Source: Candolleomyces eurysporus (lineage: Eukaryota > Basidiomycota > Agaricomycetes > Agaricales > Psathyrellaceae). Taken from it: a stretch of DNA of 64,000 nucleotides. The notes beneath the pieces were generated by a model, which saw only the letters and a program-made list of their open reading frames with translations, made no database searches and was not told where the DNA came from. The DNA lies in assembly GCA_027579435.1 (NCBI GenBank), contig JANBPK010000871.1, positions 1 through 64,000 of the forward strand, written 5' to 3'. The first letter of the stretch is position 1; each line of letters opens with the position of its first letter. The translations under genes were made by a program, and so were the position numbers. Shown piece by piece: positions 21,521 to 32,920 of the stretch.

Positions 21521-22285
21521 TGAAGAGATTGAGATGGCAAGACCACCAAAACACCAGCACCACACACAACCCAACCAAATAAGTCAAGCCACATGAGATC
21601 CTTAAGTTGATGCCTTGTAATGTAGTCAAGCCACACAAAATCAAGTGCGAGTTGTGGGGTAGTAGTGAGTATTAAGAATTAGTTACATTCTTCTCTGCTA
21701 AAACTGGGGGTTGAGGTGTATAACACTTCACAACTCTTGTATCTTTGTCTTTTCCTTACACAAATATCATGCTGCGCAAGATAAGAGTCACAAATCCAGT
21801 TGATTGCAAATGCAAAGCAACACAAATAAAACAGCAGTAATTCTCTAGGGAAAACTATGCTACAAGAGTCCGTTGTATATATACTATCTGGGGTCATGCG
21901 ATCAACTGGAGCTTGGTAAATAGGTGTACATGAGATTTATAAATAAAAGAGTCCAGGCCCCAGCTAGGAAGAGAGAGAAAGAGATNAAAAAAAAGGAGGG
22001 TATTGGATACCCCAAGGTGCTGCTGCACCACTTCCAGGCCGAGGGATGCCTTTTGCCTCTGCTGGTTCGCCAAGTGAAATGCCAAAGTTGATCGAGGGTG
22101 GTCAGTTTACAGTTATACTAACTGCCGCCTTGGGGTGCTCTTGCTTGAGCCGTGTAAGGAGGAGTTGGACCTCCATCAATTGAATAGTGTTGTCTTGGCA
22201 AATCCCCTGTGACTGCTTTCCAGGTTATCTCTTTCTGTGAGTGACCTTTCCTTTCAGAGTATTTCAAGCTCCTTTATTGTGCCAC

Positions 22286-24051
22286 TGATGAGATCGGTGC
22301 TGCCGAGCTCAGAACACGCACACACAACCTAAGTTCAGGCAATGCGAAGTCAAGTGGTGAGCGTTCAGGGCACACAAAGTCAAGTGCGAGTAGGTGGGGG
22401 TTATAGAGTGAATTAAGAATACGTGGTATCCAAGTTCTCTCTTAGTTAACTCCACTTAAAGACTAGAGTACCCTAATGTACACCTAGTTAAGATGCCCAA
22501 TCTCAAGTAGTCACTCCTTATGACACCTAAGTTCCTAAGTTCCAGATTTCAGATAGTTCACGCCGTTGATACAACTGTGTTCGCTTTTTCGCGAATAAAT
22601 ACCCATTTTTATTGAATATTGTTCACAATTCAATTCACAGTCGTGTCTACTTAATCTCTACACTACGAAACCCTTCCAGTATTGAGATAACTCGTGCGGT
22701 GCAAAGGATAACTAAAGAAGTACACTACTCTTGGGTTCACAAGAGTTGGAGTCTACTCGAGGACTGCCGACTTAGAGGCGCGCCCGCCATATACCCGAGA
22801 TTAGGGTTTAGTAAGCTAGCCGGTTGGCGCCACTTCAGATCGCTGGGGCCTGGACTCTTTTATTTATAAATCTTGTGTACACCTATTTACCATGCTCCGG
22901 TGATCGCGCGGCTCCAAATAGTATATATATTGGACTCTCTTAGCATAGTTTTCCCCAGAGAATTACTGCTGTTTTATTTGTGTTTACTTTGTGTTTGCAA
23001 TCGACTGGATTTGTGACCTTTATCTCGCATGGCATGATACTAAGTTAAAGGAAAGATCAAAGCTATAAAGAAGTAACCTTAGGGTTAATTGTGTGATTAT
23101 CGAGTACTCCTCGATTGCTTGGAACTAGTGCGCACAAGAGAGAGAACTTGTAAATTGTTAATACTCTACACTACCCCCCATACTCGCACCCCCGATTTTN
23201 GGCGCGGCACGACTACCAAAGGTTTATACATTATACTTACCTCGCACGGCTCGACTTGGAGTTGGTGTTTGGTGTTGGTTGGTGTGTTAGTAGTCTCGCC
23301 GCACTTGATCTCTTCACCGTGTGAAGTATAAGCAGAAGAGCTGGATAGATTTGCTGATAAATGCAAGTAAAGATAAAACAACAATGATACAATGATCTGC
23401 TCAAGCAGTAGCTTGTGTGTATATATACTCCTTCAAGCCATGTAAAAATAGAAAAGAGATATACATGTGATAGATAAACATATTTCAAATATAGAGAGTC
23501 CAAGGAAAAGATAGAGAGAAATAGAACCGGGTATTGGTTGAGGGCATGCCAAGACTGGAGCTGCGCAAGTCAGGCACGCACTTAGAGGCCAAATATAGAT
23601 CACCATTTCCTTTCTGGTGATGCCGTGTGAGATGCCGACGGGTGATCAAGGGTGGACAGGCATCCTTTCTCCACATCCCCTGCCCTCATTGTCAACCTCA
23701 AGCCACTTGGGTATGTTCTGTGTCCTTATCGTGAGTCCCTGGTTCCTTTCTCCCAATGCAAACGGTTGGTCTGGTCATTTCTCTTGACTCAGGACTCAAG
23801 CTGCTTCAGTTCCTTGCGCTGCATCAGAGTTGACATTCCAGCCATGCCATCAACTGTGGACTTCGTCGTTTCAAGTAGCTTCAACTCTTGTGTCCCTAGA
23901 GCCATAGTACTAACTCTTTCCTTCTCAAGCTGCATGAACCTTATCGATAGCGTAGTTATTTCTGTACTTAGAGACTCAGACCATGTCAACATTATAGTTT
24001 ATTATTGCAAAAGCTGAGCTTATATTTGCTAAAACAGACGCGGTCGTATCA
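22286..24051 (-). repeat. LTR-like repeat E, inserted in the palindrome's left arm
   Basis: Plus-strand ends are TGATGAGATC and TCGTATCA. It is flanked by CCAC at 22282-22285 and 24052-24055, and the sequence closes correctly across the site when compared with the right arm. Length without nested repeat C is about 1,012 bp. Copy A (13959 on) is a relative and supplies the uninterrupted version of the part where C landed. Confidence 0.8.
22567..23316 (+). repeat. LTR-like repeat C nested in repeat E
   Basis: 750 bp, TGATACAACTG...GATCTCTTCA. It is flanked by CCGT at 22563-22566 and 23317-23320. Copy A near 14249 shows the empty site. Relative to copy B about 530 bp are deleted around 22847. 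Single N at 23200. Confidence 0.85.
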
Positions 24052-24055
24052 CCAC

Positions 24056-24900
24056 GCCAGCCATCAATGCCGTTTGATGTGCCAGAACCTTGCTGTGCAT
24101 TTCTTTGTGCGCTTAGGGACTCGTCCCCACTGCTCTAGCACTGAATATACTCAATTAATGTGAGGCCACACAAGAGGTAAAGTACCTTAAGTGCCTAGGA
24201 AACCTCCTCCATTGCCTAGTAGTGAAACCAGGTCATTCTGCTGCAGGGTAGGCTGTTTGATCTGAAGCGGCACCAACCGGCTAACATACTAAACCCTAAT
24301 CTTGGGTATATGGCAGGCGCGCCTCTAAGTCAGCAATCCTCAAGTAGACTCCAACCCTTGTGAACCCAAGAGTAGTGTACTCTTTTGTTATCCTTTGCAC
24401 TGTGCGAGTCATCTTAATACTGGAAGGGTTTCTTAATGTAGAGATTAAATAGACATGACTGTGTATTGAATAAACAGTTCATAATTCAATACACGGTCGT
24501 GTCTAATCTAATCTCTACACTATGAAACCCTGCTGGTATTAAGATAACTTGCGCGGTGCAAAGGATAACAAAAGAGTGCGCTACTCTTGGGTTCATGAGA
24601 GTTGGAGTCTACTCGAGGACTGCCGACTTAGAGGTGCACTGCCATATACCCAAGATTAGGGTTTAGTACGTTAGCCAGATGGCACCACTTCAGATCAAAT
24701 GGCCTACCCTGCAGCAGAACAACCTGGTTTCACTACTAGGCAATAGAGGAGGTTTCCTAGGCACTTAAGGTACCTTACCTCTTGTGCAGCCTCACATTAA
24801 TCGAGTATATTCAGTGCTAGAGCAGTGGGGACAAGTTCCTGAGCACACAAAGAGATGCACAGCAAGGTTCTGGCACATCCAACAGCATGATGGCTGGTAT
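24056..24900. repeat. Palindrome centre (inverted repeat, 14-nt loop)
   Basis: Arms 24056-24470 and 24485-24900 are near-perfect reverse complements. The core ATTGAA-N14-TTCAAT is identical to that in solo repeat B at 17371-17396. Confidence 0.85.
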
Positions 24901-25670
24901 GGCACAACAAAGGAGCTCGAAATACTCTGAAAGGAAAGGTCATTCACGGAAAGAGATACCTGGAAAGCGGTCACAAGGGATTTGCCAAGACAACACTACT
25001 CAATTGACGGAGGTCCGACTCCTCCTCACGCGGCTTGAGCAAGAGCAAACCCAGGCAGTGGTTGGTATAACCGTAGACTGACCACCCTCGATCAACTTCG
25101 GCATGTCACTCAGCAAGATCAGAAAAGGCAAAAGGCATCTATTAATAGTCATGGCGTGGCCTAGAAGTGGCATGGCGGCACCTTGGCGTATCCAATACCC
25201 TCTTTTTATCTTTTTCTCTCTCCCTAGCTGGAGCCTGGACTCTTTTATTTATAAATCTCGTGTACACCTATTTACCAAGCTCCAGTGATCGCGCAGCTCC
25301 AGATAGTATATATACAACGGACTCTTGTAGCATAGTTTTCTCTAGAGAATTACTGCTGTTTCATTTGTGTTACTTTGCGTTTGCAATCGACTGGATTTGT
25401 GACTTTTATCTTGCGTGGCATGATATTTGTTAAGGAAAAGACAAAGATACCTGAGTTGTGAAGTGTTATACGCTTCGAACCCCCAGTTTTAGCAGAGAAG
25501 AATCTAACTAATTCTTAATACTCGCTACTACCCCCACAACTCACACTTGATTTTGTGCAGCTCGACTATGGTACAGAGCATCGGCTTAAGAATCTTGTGC
25601 GGCTCGACTTATTTGGTTGGGTTGTGTGTGGTGTTGGTGTTTTAGTGGTCTTGCCATCACAATCTCTTCA

Positions 25671-27920
25671 ATGGTCATATCATTGGTGGTTGTGGATCAC
25701 TATAATTATCAATAGGTCAAGTCATAATTTTAATCATTTGAAGTGAGATTACCTGAGAAACAGCAACATAGAAATGACCATGAGTGTAAATAAAAATATG
25801 TTGAAAGTTTCAGTACTGGTGTTTCAATGGTGTTGCTGTTGAGGGGCTGTTGGCATCCCAGAAGAAAAGAAAATCATGCTGAAACAGACATTTAGCTGGG
25901 GTTTTTGAGATGGAATTAAGTCATAAACACACCTAATTCTTGCCCTCCCAATTGACCTGTGTCCATCTAGCAGAATCTCAATGATTGTTGTTGTGTTGAG
26001 ATATGTTCCAACAGCTCTGGTTGATGCTTGCCTTGGAAAACTATTGATTCCTGGCATGGGCTCTTCCAACGATGGGAGTTCTCAAGTCCAATGCGCTTCA
26101 GTAATTGAACTGCTGATAGTCATTATGCAACTTAGAACTTGGAGACAGGCAAATTGAAAGGGGATCCGGGTTACAATGGTTGAATTTTAACAGTCATGGT
26201 TATGCAAGGCAAGCACATCATGTCAGGGGGACGCCTAGCCTGCTGAGGCAAATTTTGTAGTTCACATTTTAATTTGTGGTCTGCCAGATACCACCCAATG
26301 TATGGGTAGGTGTATAAAACTATAGTCAACACTGCCTTAATGCAAACCCCTTGGAAAGACTCCAGGGTATGCCTTACTGGAATGCATGTTCCAAGGCATC
26401 TTGATTCATGTACATTGTGACCCTCAAGCATATTATTGACAAGTGTAATTACCTGTGCCTATGGCACGGCGCAGGCAAGTGTTTATTGAACTTATCCCAG
26501 CACAAAAAATAACAGAGGGTTGGTGCAAAGCACCTCCAAATTGTTGCCTCCAATTTGTTGAAAAGGGTTGCAAAATTACTCAGGATATGAGCAAGAAATA
26601 TAAAACTATAATAGGGCTTCCAGATGTACTATATTCTTTGTATTCAGTGGTTGTGGATTATAATTATCAGTAGGTCAAATTATAATTTTAATATTTTCAA
26701 CCAAAGTTACCCAAAAAAACAGCTTTGTGCCCTCTCATGTCTGCACTCTCCACTCTGCCTATAAGTATATAAAAGAGAACTCCAGATAAACCTTTGGTAA
26801 AAGGCCTTGGGTACTGGCTCATAATTGTGACAGCTAAGTCTGTTGCTCCATGTGCAAGTCAAGGTCCAGGTTGGAGCTCCCTACATATGCCTTTTAGCTA
26901 CCTCTTTGTCCAATTCCCCATCAAATCAACTCTCTGTACATTCTAGCCTCCCACCATTGTCCCTTGCTCTTAAGCCTGTTTTCCCCCTTGAAAACCTTGT
27001 CCATGACAATAACCCCAAATTTACCTGAGCAACAGCAATTTAGAATTGACCATGAGTGAAGATGGGAGTGCTCAAGTTCAAACCAATACATTTCACTAAT
27101 TGAATTGTCAATAGTTGTTATGCAACCTGGAAATTGGAGAAAGGGGAATTGAAAGGGGATCTGGATTTCTAATGCTTGAATCTTAACAGTTATAATTATG
27201 CAAGGCAAGCATATCATGTCAGGAGGACACCTAGCCCACTGGGGGAAAGGTTCTTTGCTGGTTGTCATGCAGCTGTTGTAGAATAATTCCTCACTGTTGA
27301 AACAGCTACAACAGCTATACATTTCTTGTGCTTAAGCCTATGTGTGATGCAGTATAGCAGATGCATTTCATATGCTATTAGATCCCTGCAAACCAACTCC
27401 AAGCTGATAAAGGGCCTATCCTATGCCTGATTGGAATTTGGGGGTTATGTTTTATCAGGGATATGGATTAGGACAGTCTTGGCTGCAGTAAATGCTTGAG
27501 TTCTTCATCCAGTTTGTGCACAAAAGTCATTAAAACACTCTGCCAAATCTTTGATGGATAGATTTGGAGGTACTGAAAGCACTGAAGTTGAAGAGTTAAA
27601 GACTATCCAACTTCCTAATAGTCTATAAGTCATTTGCCCAGAGATGTTCCTGAGGCCCTCTTATAGAAACAAATGCCTTTTTCCCCATGAGATATTCTGA
27701 ACTGGCAGAAAAGATCAGTCCCAGGAAAAGGGACATGGGGTCAAAATTGAATGTTCCTTCACATTTCTTGATTTTGGCTCAAAGACACTAAAATGCATCC
27801 TTTTACCACATTTATAGCTTTCCAAGATTTTCATATGCCCAGGTTTGACCCAATGGCAACTCACAAACCACAAATTAAACTCCAGCCCCTGTGGGCCAGG
27901 CACTCTGCGCGTCGCAACCA
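25671..27920. other. Decayed repeats without a credible gene
   Basis: Several diverged direct copies lie here. 25690-25790 matches 26645-26700 and 27030-27060. 26160-26250 matches 27155-27245 (shared ATGCAAGGCAAGCA and ATCATGTCAG). 26445-26640 matches 21330-21510. Minus-strand ORFs of 80-130 codons lie over these copies and share a PPDM-CLPC-TVKIQ stretch (about 26180-26240 and 27165-27225), so they may derive from one old element gene. Confidence 0.45.
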
Positions 27921-27929
27921 ATGATGCAG

Positions 27930-28259
27930 GGATTTCAATAACCTAAGCAGCGCGCCCACGCCGAGATCCCTTGCTTATGTAAATAAGGATTTTTCCCACC
28001 TGTTCTGTCTTAATATTATTGATTAGCTAGAAACCCTGACTACAAATGTATATAAGCTCTTGTAGTTAGCTGAAATAGACAAGCTGTCTTACTTACTCCT
28101 CCTTTCCTCTTGCTCTGCACCTTGCTTTGTGCTGTGCAAATTCATTTGCTAATGCACTACACTAGCTTGTGAATTTGCTAGAAATAAGGATACATTTAGT
28201 AGGAGCTATTAACTCTCTCAAGCGACCGATAATTGAATACTGAGGCTCAAGTCTTACCC
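27930..28259 (+). promoter_or_regulatory. Probable LTR end / promoter before a gag relic
   Basis: A TATATAAG box at about 28049 is followed by a CT-rich stretch and then, at about 28280, by gag-like codons. This is the arrangement of a retroelement 5' LTR and leader. LTR borders could not be fixed. Confidence 0.35.
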
Positions 28260-28955
28260 TAACTACGTCCTGCATATTCAAAAGAATACACCAAAGTTAA
28301 AGAATCTGAGAGATTCCATGACAATGATAGGGCTAACCCATCTACTGCTACAAAGTTCTTCAAGGGTGTGGAATTAGCTGCAAAGGTTACAGGGTTAAGT
28401 GGACATGACAAGGAAGTTGGAACCCATGCTTTATCCTACCTAGATACTCAGACAGCACAACTTTGGTCTTGTCTGGAAGGAGGATATAACCCTTACAATT
28501 TTGAAAACTGGTGAAAAGCTGTTATGAAGATTTTACCAAAGGCCTTGAGGTTTGATGTAGAATCAATGGCTTGTTTGGACGACCTCTGTCGCAAAGCTTG
28601 AAAACGTCCTATTGGCAGGGATGAGAAGTCCGCTTTCTATGAGTTCTCTCTTGGTTTCCAAGCCGAGGCAGAGCCGCATCTCAAATCTGGCATTACTGCC
28701 AACCAAGATTTGGTACTTAAGTTCATTGGTGGACTGAAAAGTACTTTTAGAGAAGGACTCAGTGAGTGGCTTTTTCGCAAAACACCTGTCACAGATGCTG
28801 ATGGAGTGGCACAAGATGAAGAGGGTCCATTTACATTGGCAGAAGTTATTAAGGCAGCTACAGAAATGGTTGACACAGCAGTGGTAGGACCATTTGGTGC
28901 TCTCGCCTATGTTGAAGATCAAGATACTAGAGGATCACAGATATATATAGCATAG
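28260..28955 (+). pseudogene. Gypsy-type gag relic with nonsense codons
   Basis: One frame reads KVKESERFHDND, ATKFFKGVELAAKVTG, THALSYLDTQTAQLW, ENW-stop-KAVMKILPKALRFD, DLCRKA-stop-KRPIGRDEKSAFYEFS, LKFIGGLKSTFREGLSEWL, PFTLAEVIKAATEMVD. This is typical of the capsid region of fungal Gypsy gag. The two in-frame stops are TGA where Trp would fit, that is, TGG-to-TGA changes. No protease, RT or integrase follows. Confidence 0.6.
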
Positions 28956-29620
28956 GTAAGTCAAACAATAGTAAATAGAGTGTATAAATAAGAGAAAAAT
29001 AGACAAGATATTCTGAGGTAATGTAAACCCTATATGTGCCATCCTGGTATTTGAAGAATGCCAAACATAATAAGCAAAATGAAAGAAAAAGCTAAGTGGA
29101 GGTGAGGTGCTACAGACTACCTGGCCTATATCTGAGTCCTTGATATCAAATAAAATCAAACAAATGACAAATAACAAACACAAATAAGGAAGACAAGCAA
29201 GGATCAAAGTAACAAGCAAAGATGATCAAAGAGATAAAAGATGTATTATACAAGAGATGAACAGAACTGTCACAGGAATGGTGCGCTTGATTGCAGTAAT
29301 TGCAGTGTTCATAGTTCTTCAACTGTGATGCAGTGTAAGCAATATGTGTGCAAAAAACAGAGATCCTGAGATGAAAGTGGCACATACATCTTGAGGCCTC
29401 TTTGGCCTCAGCTTGATCCTGACAGCAAGGTAAACCATCTTGAAGGAGATAGCTTTTGCATGTTGGATGGGGCATAATGACTTACCCACTGTTACACAGT
29501 GGGGATGAGACTCAGTGGATGCCAAATATGAGGGGCTTACTTTCTTCATAACAGGGATTAATGTATAGTCAACAGGAGTTTATGATTTGAGGCCAAGGAA
29601 AACTTACAAGCTGGACAAGG
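28956..29620. other. No gene seen
   Basis: AT-rich sequence after the gag relic. Short minus-strand frames have no recognisable motif. Confidence 0.5.
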
Positions 29621-29629
29621 ACAGATATT

Positions 29630-30050
29630 GCATTGTGAGGGGTTGGCATTGATCGGCAAGCATCAAAGAGACTCACCATCTAGACAACAGCAGACATCGA
29701 TTGTGAGGGGTTGGCATTGATCAGTGAGCATCAAAGCAACTCACTCTCTGGACAATGGCAGACATTGATTTGTGAGGGGTTGGCATCAATCAGCAATTAT
29801 CAAAGCCACTCACCAACTGGACAACAGTAGACATTGATTTGTGAGGGTTCGGCATCAATCAGTGAGCATCAAAGTGACTCACTCGCTAGACAACGGCAGA
29901 CGTTGATTCGTGAGGGGTCGACATCGATCAGCGAGCATCAAAGCCACTCACATACTAGAGAACAGCAGACATTGATTCATGAGGGGTCGGCATTGATCAG
30001 CGATCATCAAAGTGACTCACACGCTGGACAACGGCAGACATCATTTCAGA
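29630..30050 (+). repeat. Minisatellite, 69-bp unit, about six copies
   Basis: GTGAGGGG(T)TGGCAT...-type units start at about 29635, 29703, 29772, 29841, 29910 and 29979, giving spacings of 68, 69, 69, 69 and 69 bp. The unit equals 23 codons, so an open frame (29834-30058) reads as 23-aa repeats of the type QRQTLI-EGSxSISEHQS-SH. Later units are the more CpG-rich. Confidence 0.9.
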
Positions 30051-30346
30051 ACTTGTGAATCATCTGCATTCAGCCTATAGCCCTGAATTGGACGCACCTT
30101 TAAGAGGGATACGGTATCAACGTTCAGTGAAGCGTTTGTGTGATTCACCAATCGATAACCCGAGCAGTCATAAACCAGCCATTACACACTCAATACATTA
30201 CAGCAACGCACCTCAATAAAACGCTTCTCTACATGACGAAAAACCGCCATGTCCTCCGATTCCTCTTGTGGAGGAGGTTCCATCCTTTCCACTCGATTGC
30301 CTGATGATACGAAGCGCTTCCCGCATCGTCGACTGCACTCCTTCCG

Positions 30347-31552
30347 TCAAGAATGTCCCAGTATCTTTGCGGATGTCACGCACCAGACTAACCAGCCCTG
30401 GTCCTTATACACCCCAACTTTGGTCCTTCCACATTTTGGGCATGTCTTTGCGGCTTTTTCGACCCACACTACTTCGATTAGCATGCTCATTACCAGCTGC
30501 TCACCTGACTCCCTGATATCTTTCCAATCCCGGGGCTGAACTACACCTCCACCATTTGCCCTTGCGATAGAATAACGCCCATTCTTGACACGCAGTTCCC
30601 CAAATTTCCCATCGAAGTATCTTGTCATTATCATATGCAAGTCCTTCTCATCGTCAAAGACAGACCTCACTTATTAAACAGAGGGGATATCACGCACTGT
30701 GTAGCTCGACACAATTTCCCAGGGGAGGATCATGGTTCCTCCCAGAGCATCGGTAATGACCATTGCGTTCCCGCCGCTGTGGCCGACTGAAGGTGGGGGG
30801 TCCTGTAGACACTGTTGAAACGTGTCCTCGGATGCTCGGGAGCATCTGGTTTGCTCTAAGTTGGTCAGTGTGATTAAAACAGGTCAATCAAGTGTAAGAA
30901 GGGCAACGAAAGGCGTACGATCCGTATGGTTTACATCGCTGACAATGAAATCTCCTCCAACGATGGTGAACGTCGCTTCCTTGATAGTGAAGTTGCTGCT
31001 GTTTGAGAGCACGCCCAGAGAGGCCCCCCCAAGTGGTAACCCCTCTGTCTACAAGCGACGCTGTTAACGCGAAATTGACACCACAGCGAATTGCTCACCC
31101 TGGGACCGAACATCTGAGGCTAGAGGTGCAGAGGGACTGCCTTCAGGGATATAATCCCCGTCATCTGTGCGCGGAGTCACCGGAGCATTGATGCCGCTTG
31201 TGCCTGGAGGTGTCGGAGGATTCATTTGACCACTAGGCTCTTCATGTACACGTGGAGTAGCGAGCTGAGAGGAAGGAGAATTCTCCTCAGCACTCTGTTC
31301 GCCGTCTGTAGGTGGCGCCAAATGACTGTTGCCAAGAACACGGCCGCCTTCTGCACGTGGGGCAGCGGAAGAATTGCTATGGGGAGCATCGGTGGGAGGT
31401 GTGATACAAATCTTGTAGAGAATGCACAACACGCTATAGACCACCAAGACGCTGCAAACGCTAGAGAGGAAGTCTCCCATAATGACCGGGAGGAAGAAAG
31501 CTGATAGGGCAGTGAACGGTCGATGGAACCTATTTGACCAAGAGAAACGCAT
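30347..31552 (-). CDS. Membrane-anchored ubiquitin-like-domain (ULD type) protein with zinc motif
   Basis: Exon 1 (31552 to about 31100) codes for a hydrophobic segment (SSVCSVLVVYSVLCILYKIC) followed by a long Pro/Ser-rich tail. The next exon (about 31040-30920) reads GVLSNSSNFTIKEATF and TIVGGDFIVSDV. After an intron come DALGGTMILPWEIVSSY (about 30690-30760) and the last exon DLHMIMTRYFDGKFGELRV, NGRYSIARANGG, PRDWKDI, VMSMLIE, CPKCG (30670-30347). This order is typical of the Agaricomycete ubiquitin-like domain family (ULD), whose members often end in a CPxC zinc pair. Function is unknown, and members often accompany NLR-like systems. Exact splice sites are uncertain: the first intron and the one near 30690 do not join cleanly in my reading, and a G7 run at 31024-31030 may be miscounted. 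Confidence 0.7.
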
Positions 31553-31721
31553 GTTAAGTACGAGGCAAAAGCCCCGTGCGCGGACACGGGGCGCAATAGG
31601 TCGCAGCGCTTCAAGATATCATTGGATTGATGGATAGTCCTCATTTCAGCAGAAGTGACTTACGAAAGAACATAGTTCCTGTCCAAAAAAACATTCAACC
31701 TCCGTCAGATTGAGAGCGAAA

Positions 31722-32920
31722 TGCTAGCGCCCAGCTAGACTTTGCTTGTTCATTCGACCCAGAACTCACTTATGGGGAGATGAAACATGCATGATGCAGC
31801 CACATGGTACTAAGGTCTCATAGTTCGTGACAAGTCCAATGAAAAACTGGAACAAAGCGAGCAACCGATGGTTGAACTTCACGGGAGACCGGCGGCACGA
31901 AGCTACTGAATGGAACTTCGGCAACCCTGCACTATCCCTGCTTTACCAACGCTGATATCAAAAAGCGACATTCGAATATGCATCATTGTAATGAGGGAAG
32001 CAGCGGAGGCTTCAAGGCATGCACGGTCGCATGTAGGAATTGAAATGCAACGTTCCCCATATACATAGCCAGCGTTCACAAGGGTTGTGGCAACGTATAA
32101 ACTCGTCCACCTCATGGCAGCACAATTGGAGATTTGGGGAGGACGAGTATGACAGCAAGTGCGTTTTTTGCTCGAGCAGAATGATGTTTCACGCTAGCCT
32201 CAACGTCGGACCTGCCTCCGGGCATGACATGTTGAACTACAATTGACCCAATTTAGTGGTGCGACAGTCTTGACAGCGGTTACAGCCCGTCTTGCAAAAC
32301 GAAACTGACACAAGTTATGCAAACAACTTTAAACTCCGCTGCACCTCCTTTTCACCCCATTCTCGATCCCCACCCGAATCCCTGGTCCACATTATCGATC
32401 AGCAGCCCTTCCTGCATCAGCATCACGTATAGGGAAACACCGAATATCACCATTGCCGCGCCAGTCCTTTGCGTAGTCCCAGGGGAAGATGTCCCGTATC
32501 CGTCGAATAACGCCCACTTCAGCACCAGCTCAACCTATCTCCCACTTTCCACCGATGATGACTAAATCTAAATGCCTGTACCCTCATATCGAACGAACCA
32601 ATCCGCGTACCTAGCGAGTTGGCGGTCCAGTGCTATCTCTTCAGGAGGGCTCAGTGGCGCTGCTGGGGTAGATGGGAAACGGAAGAGCGAGAGGAGTGGG
32701 ATAAGTCAGGCACCTTTTCGGCACTACGACTCAAGGCGTCGTATCCAGTGGGTGAGAAGATTTCTTTGGCGGCTTCGTCCAGGCTCAAAACCCTCGTCAT
32801 CACCACTTTCGCTGTCTCGACCATTCACTCGACCTCGACGGGCGCCGCACCTACCAGCCATCCCTGTGGGAGACGGTTCAGATACCGCGACTTCTTTAGC
32901 TAGTAGACCCAAATCGTGCG
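31722..32920. repeat. Worn duplication, copy 1
   Basis: It parallels 34166-35600 in the same orientation and order: GAGATGAAACATG, GAGCAACCGATGGTTGAA, GACAAGGGTTGTG-type blocks, CTCGATCCCCACC and GCGAGTTGGCGGTCCAGTGC. On the minus strand both copies keep a short peptide, IALDRQLA-YADWFVR (near 32590-32640 here). That suggests the remains of a gene. This copy has stop codons just after it. Confidence 0.65.

Larger units (their letters stand above)
21521..25670. repeat. 2.4-kb palindromic (foldback) repeat with nested LTR insertions
   Basis: Ends are TGAAGAGATT at left and AATCTCTTCA at right. The left arm (21521-22285 plus 24056-24470, 1,180 bp) is the inverted copy of the right arm (24485-25670, 1,186 bp). 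A 14-nt spacer (24471-24484) separates them. Each arm corresponds to repeat B without its first 60 bases. The left arm is split by repeat E, which is itself split by repeat C. Confidence 0.8.

Noticed and set aside
21517..25674. Target-site duplication around the palindrome
   Set aside because: Flanks TTTG and ATGG differ; the palindrome may have formed in place rather than inserted as such.
29630..30050. Regular direct repeats resembling a CRISPR array
   Set aside because: The whole 69-bp unit repeats, with no unique spacers, and the genome is eukaryotic; it is a minisatellite.
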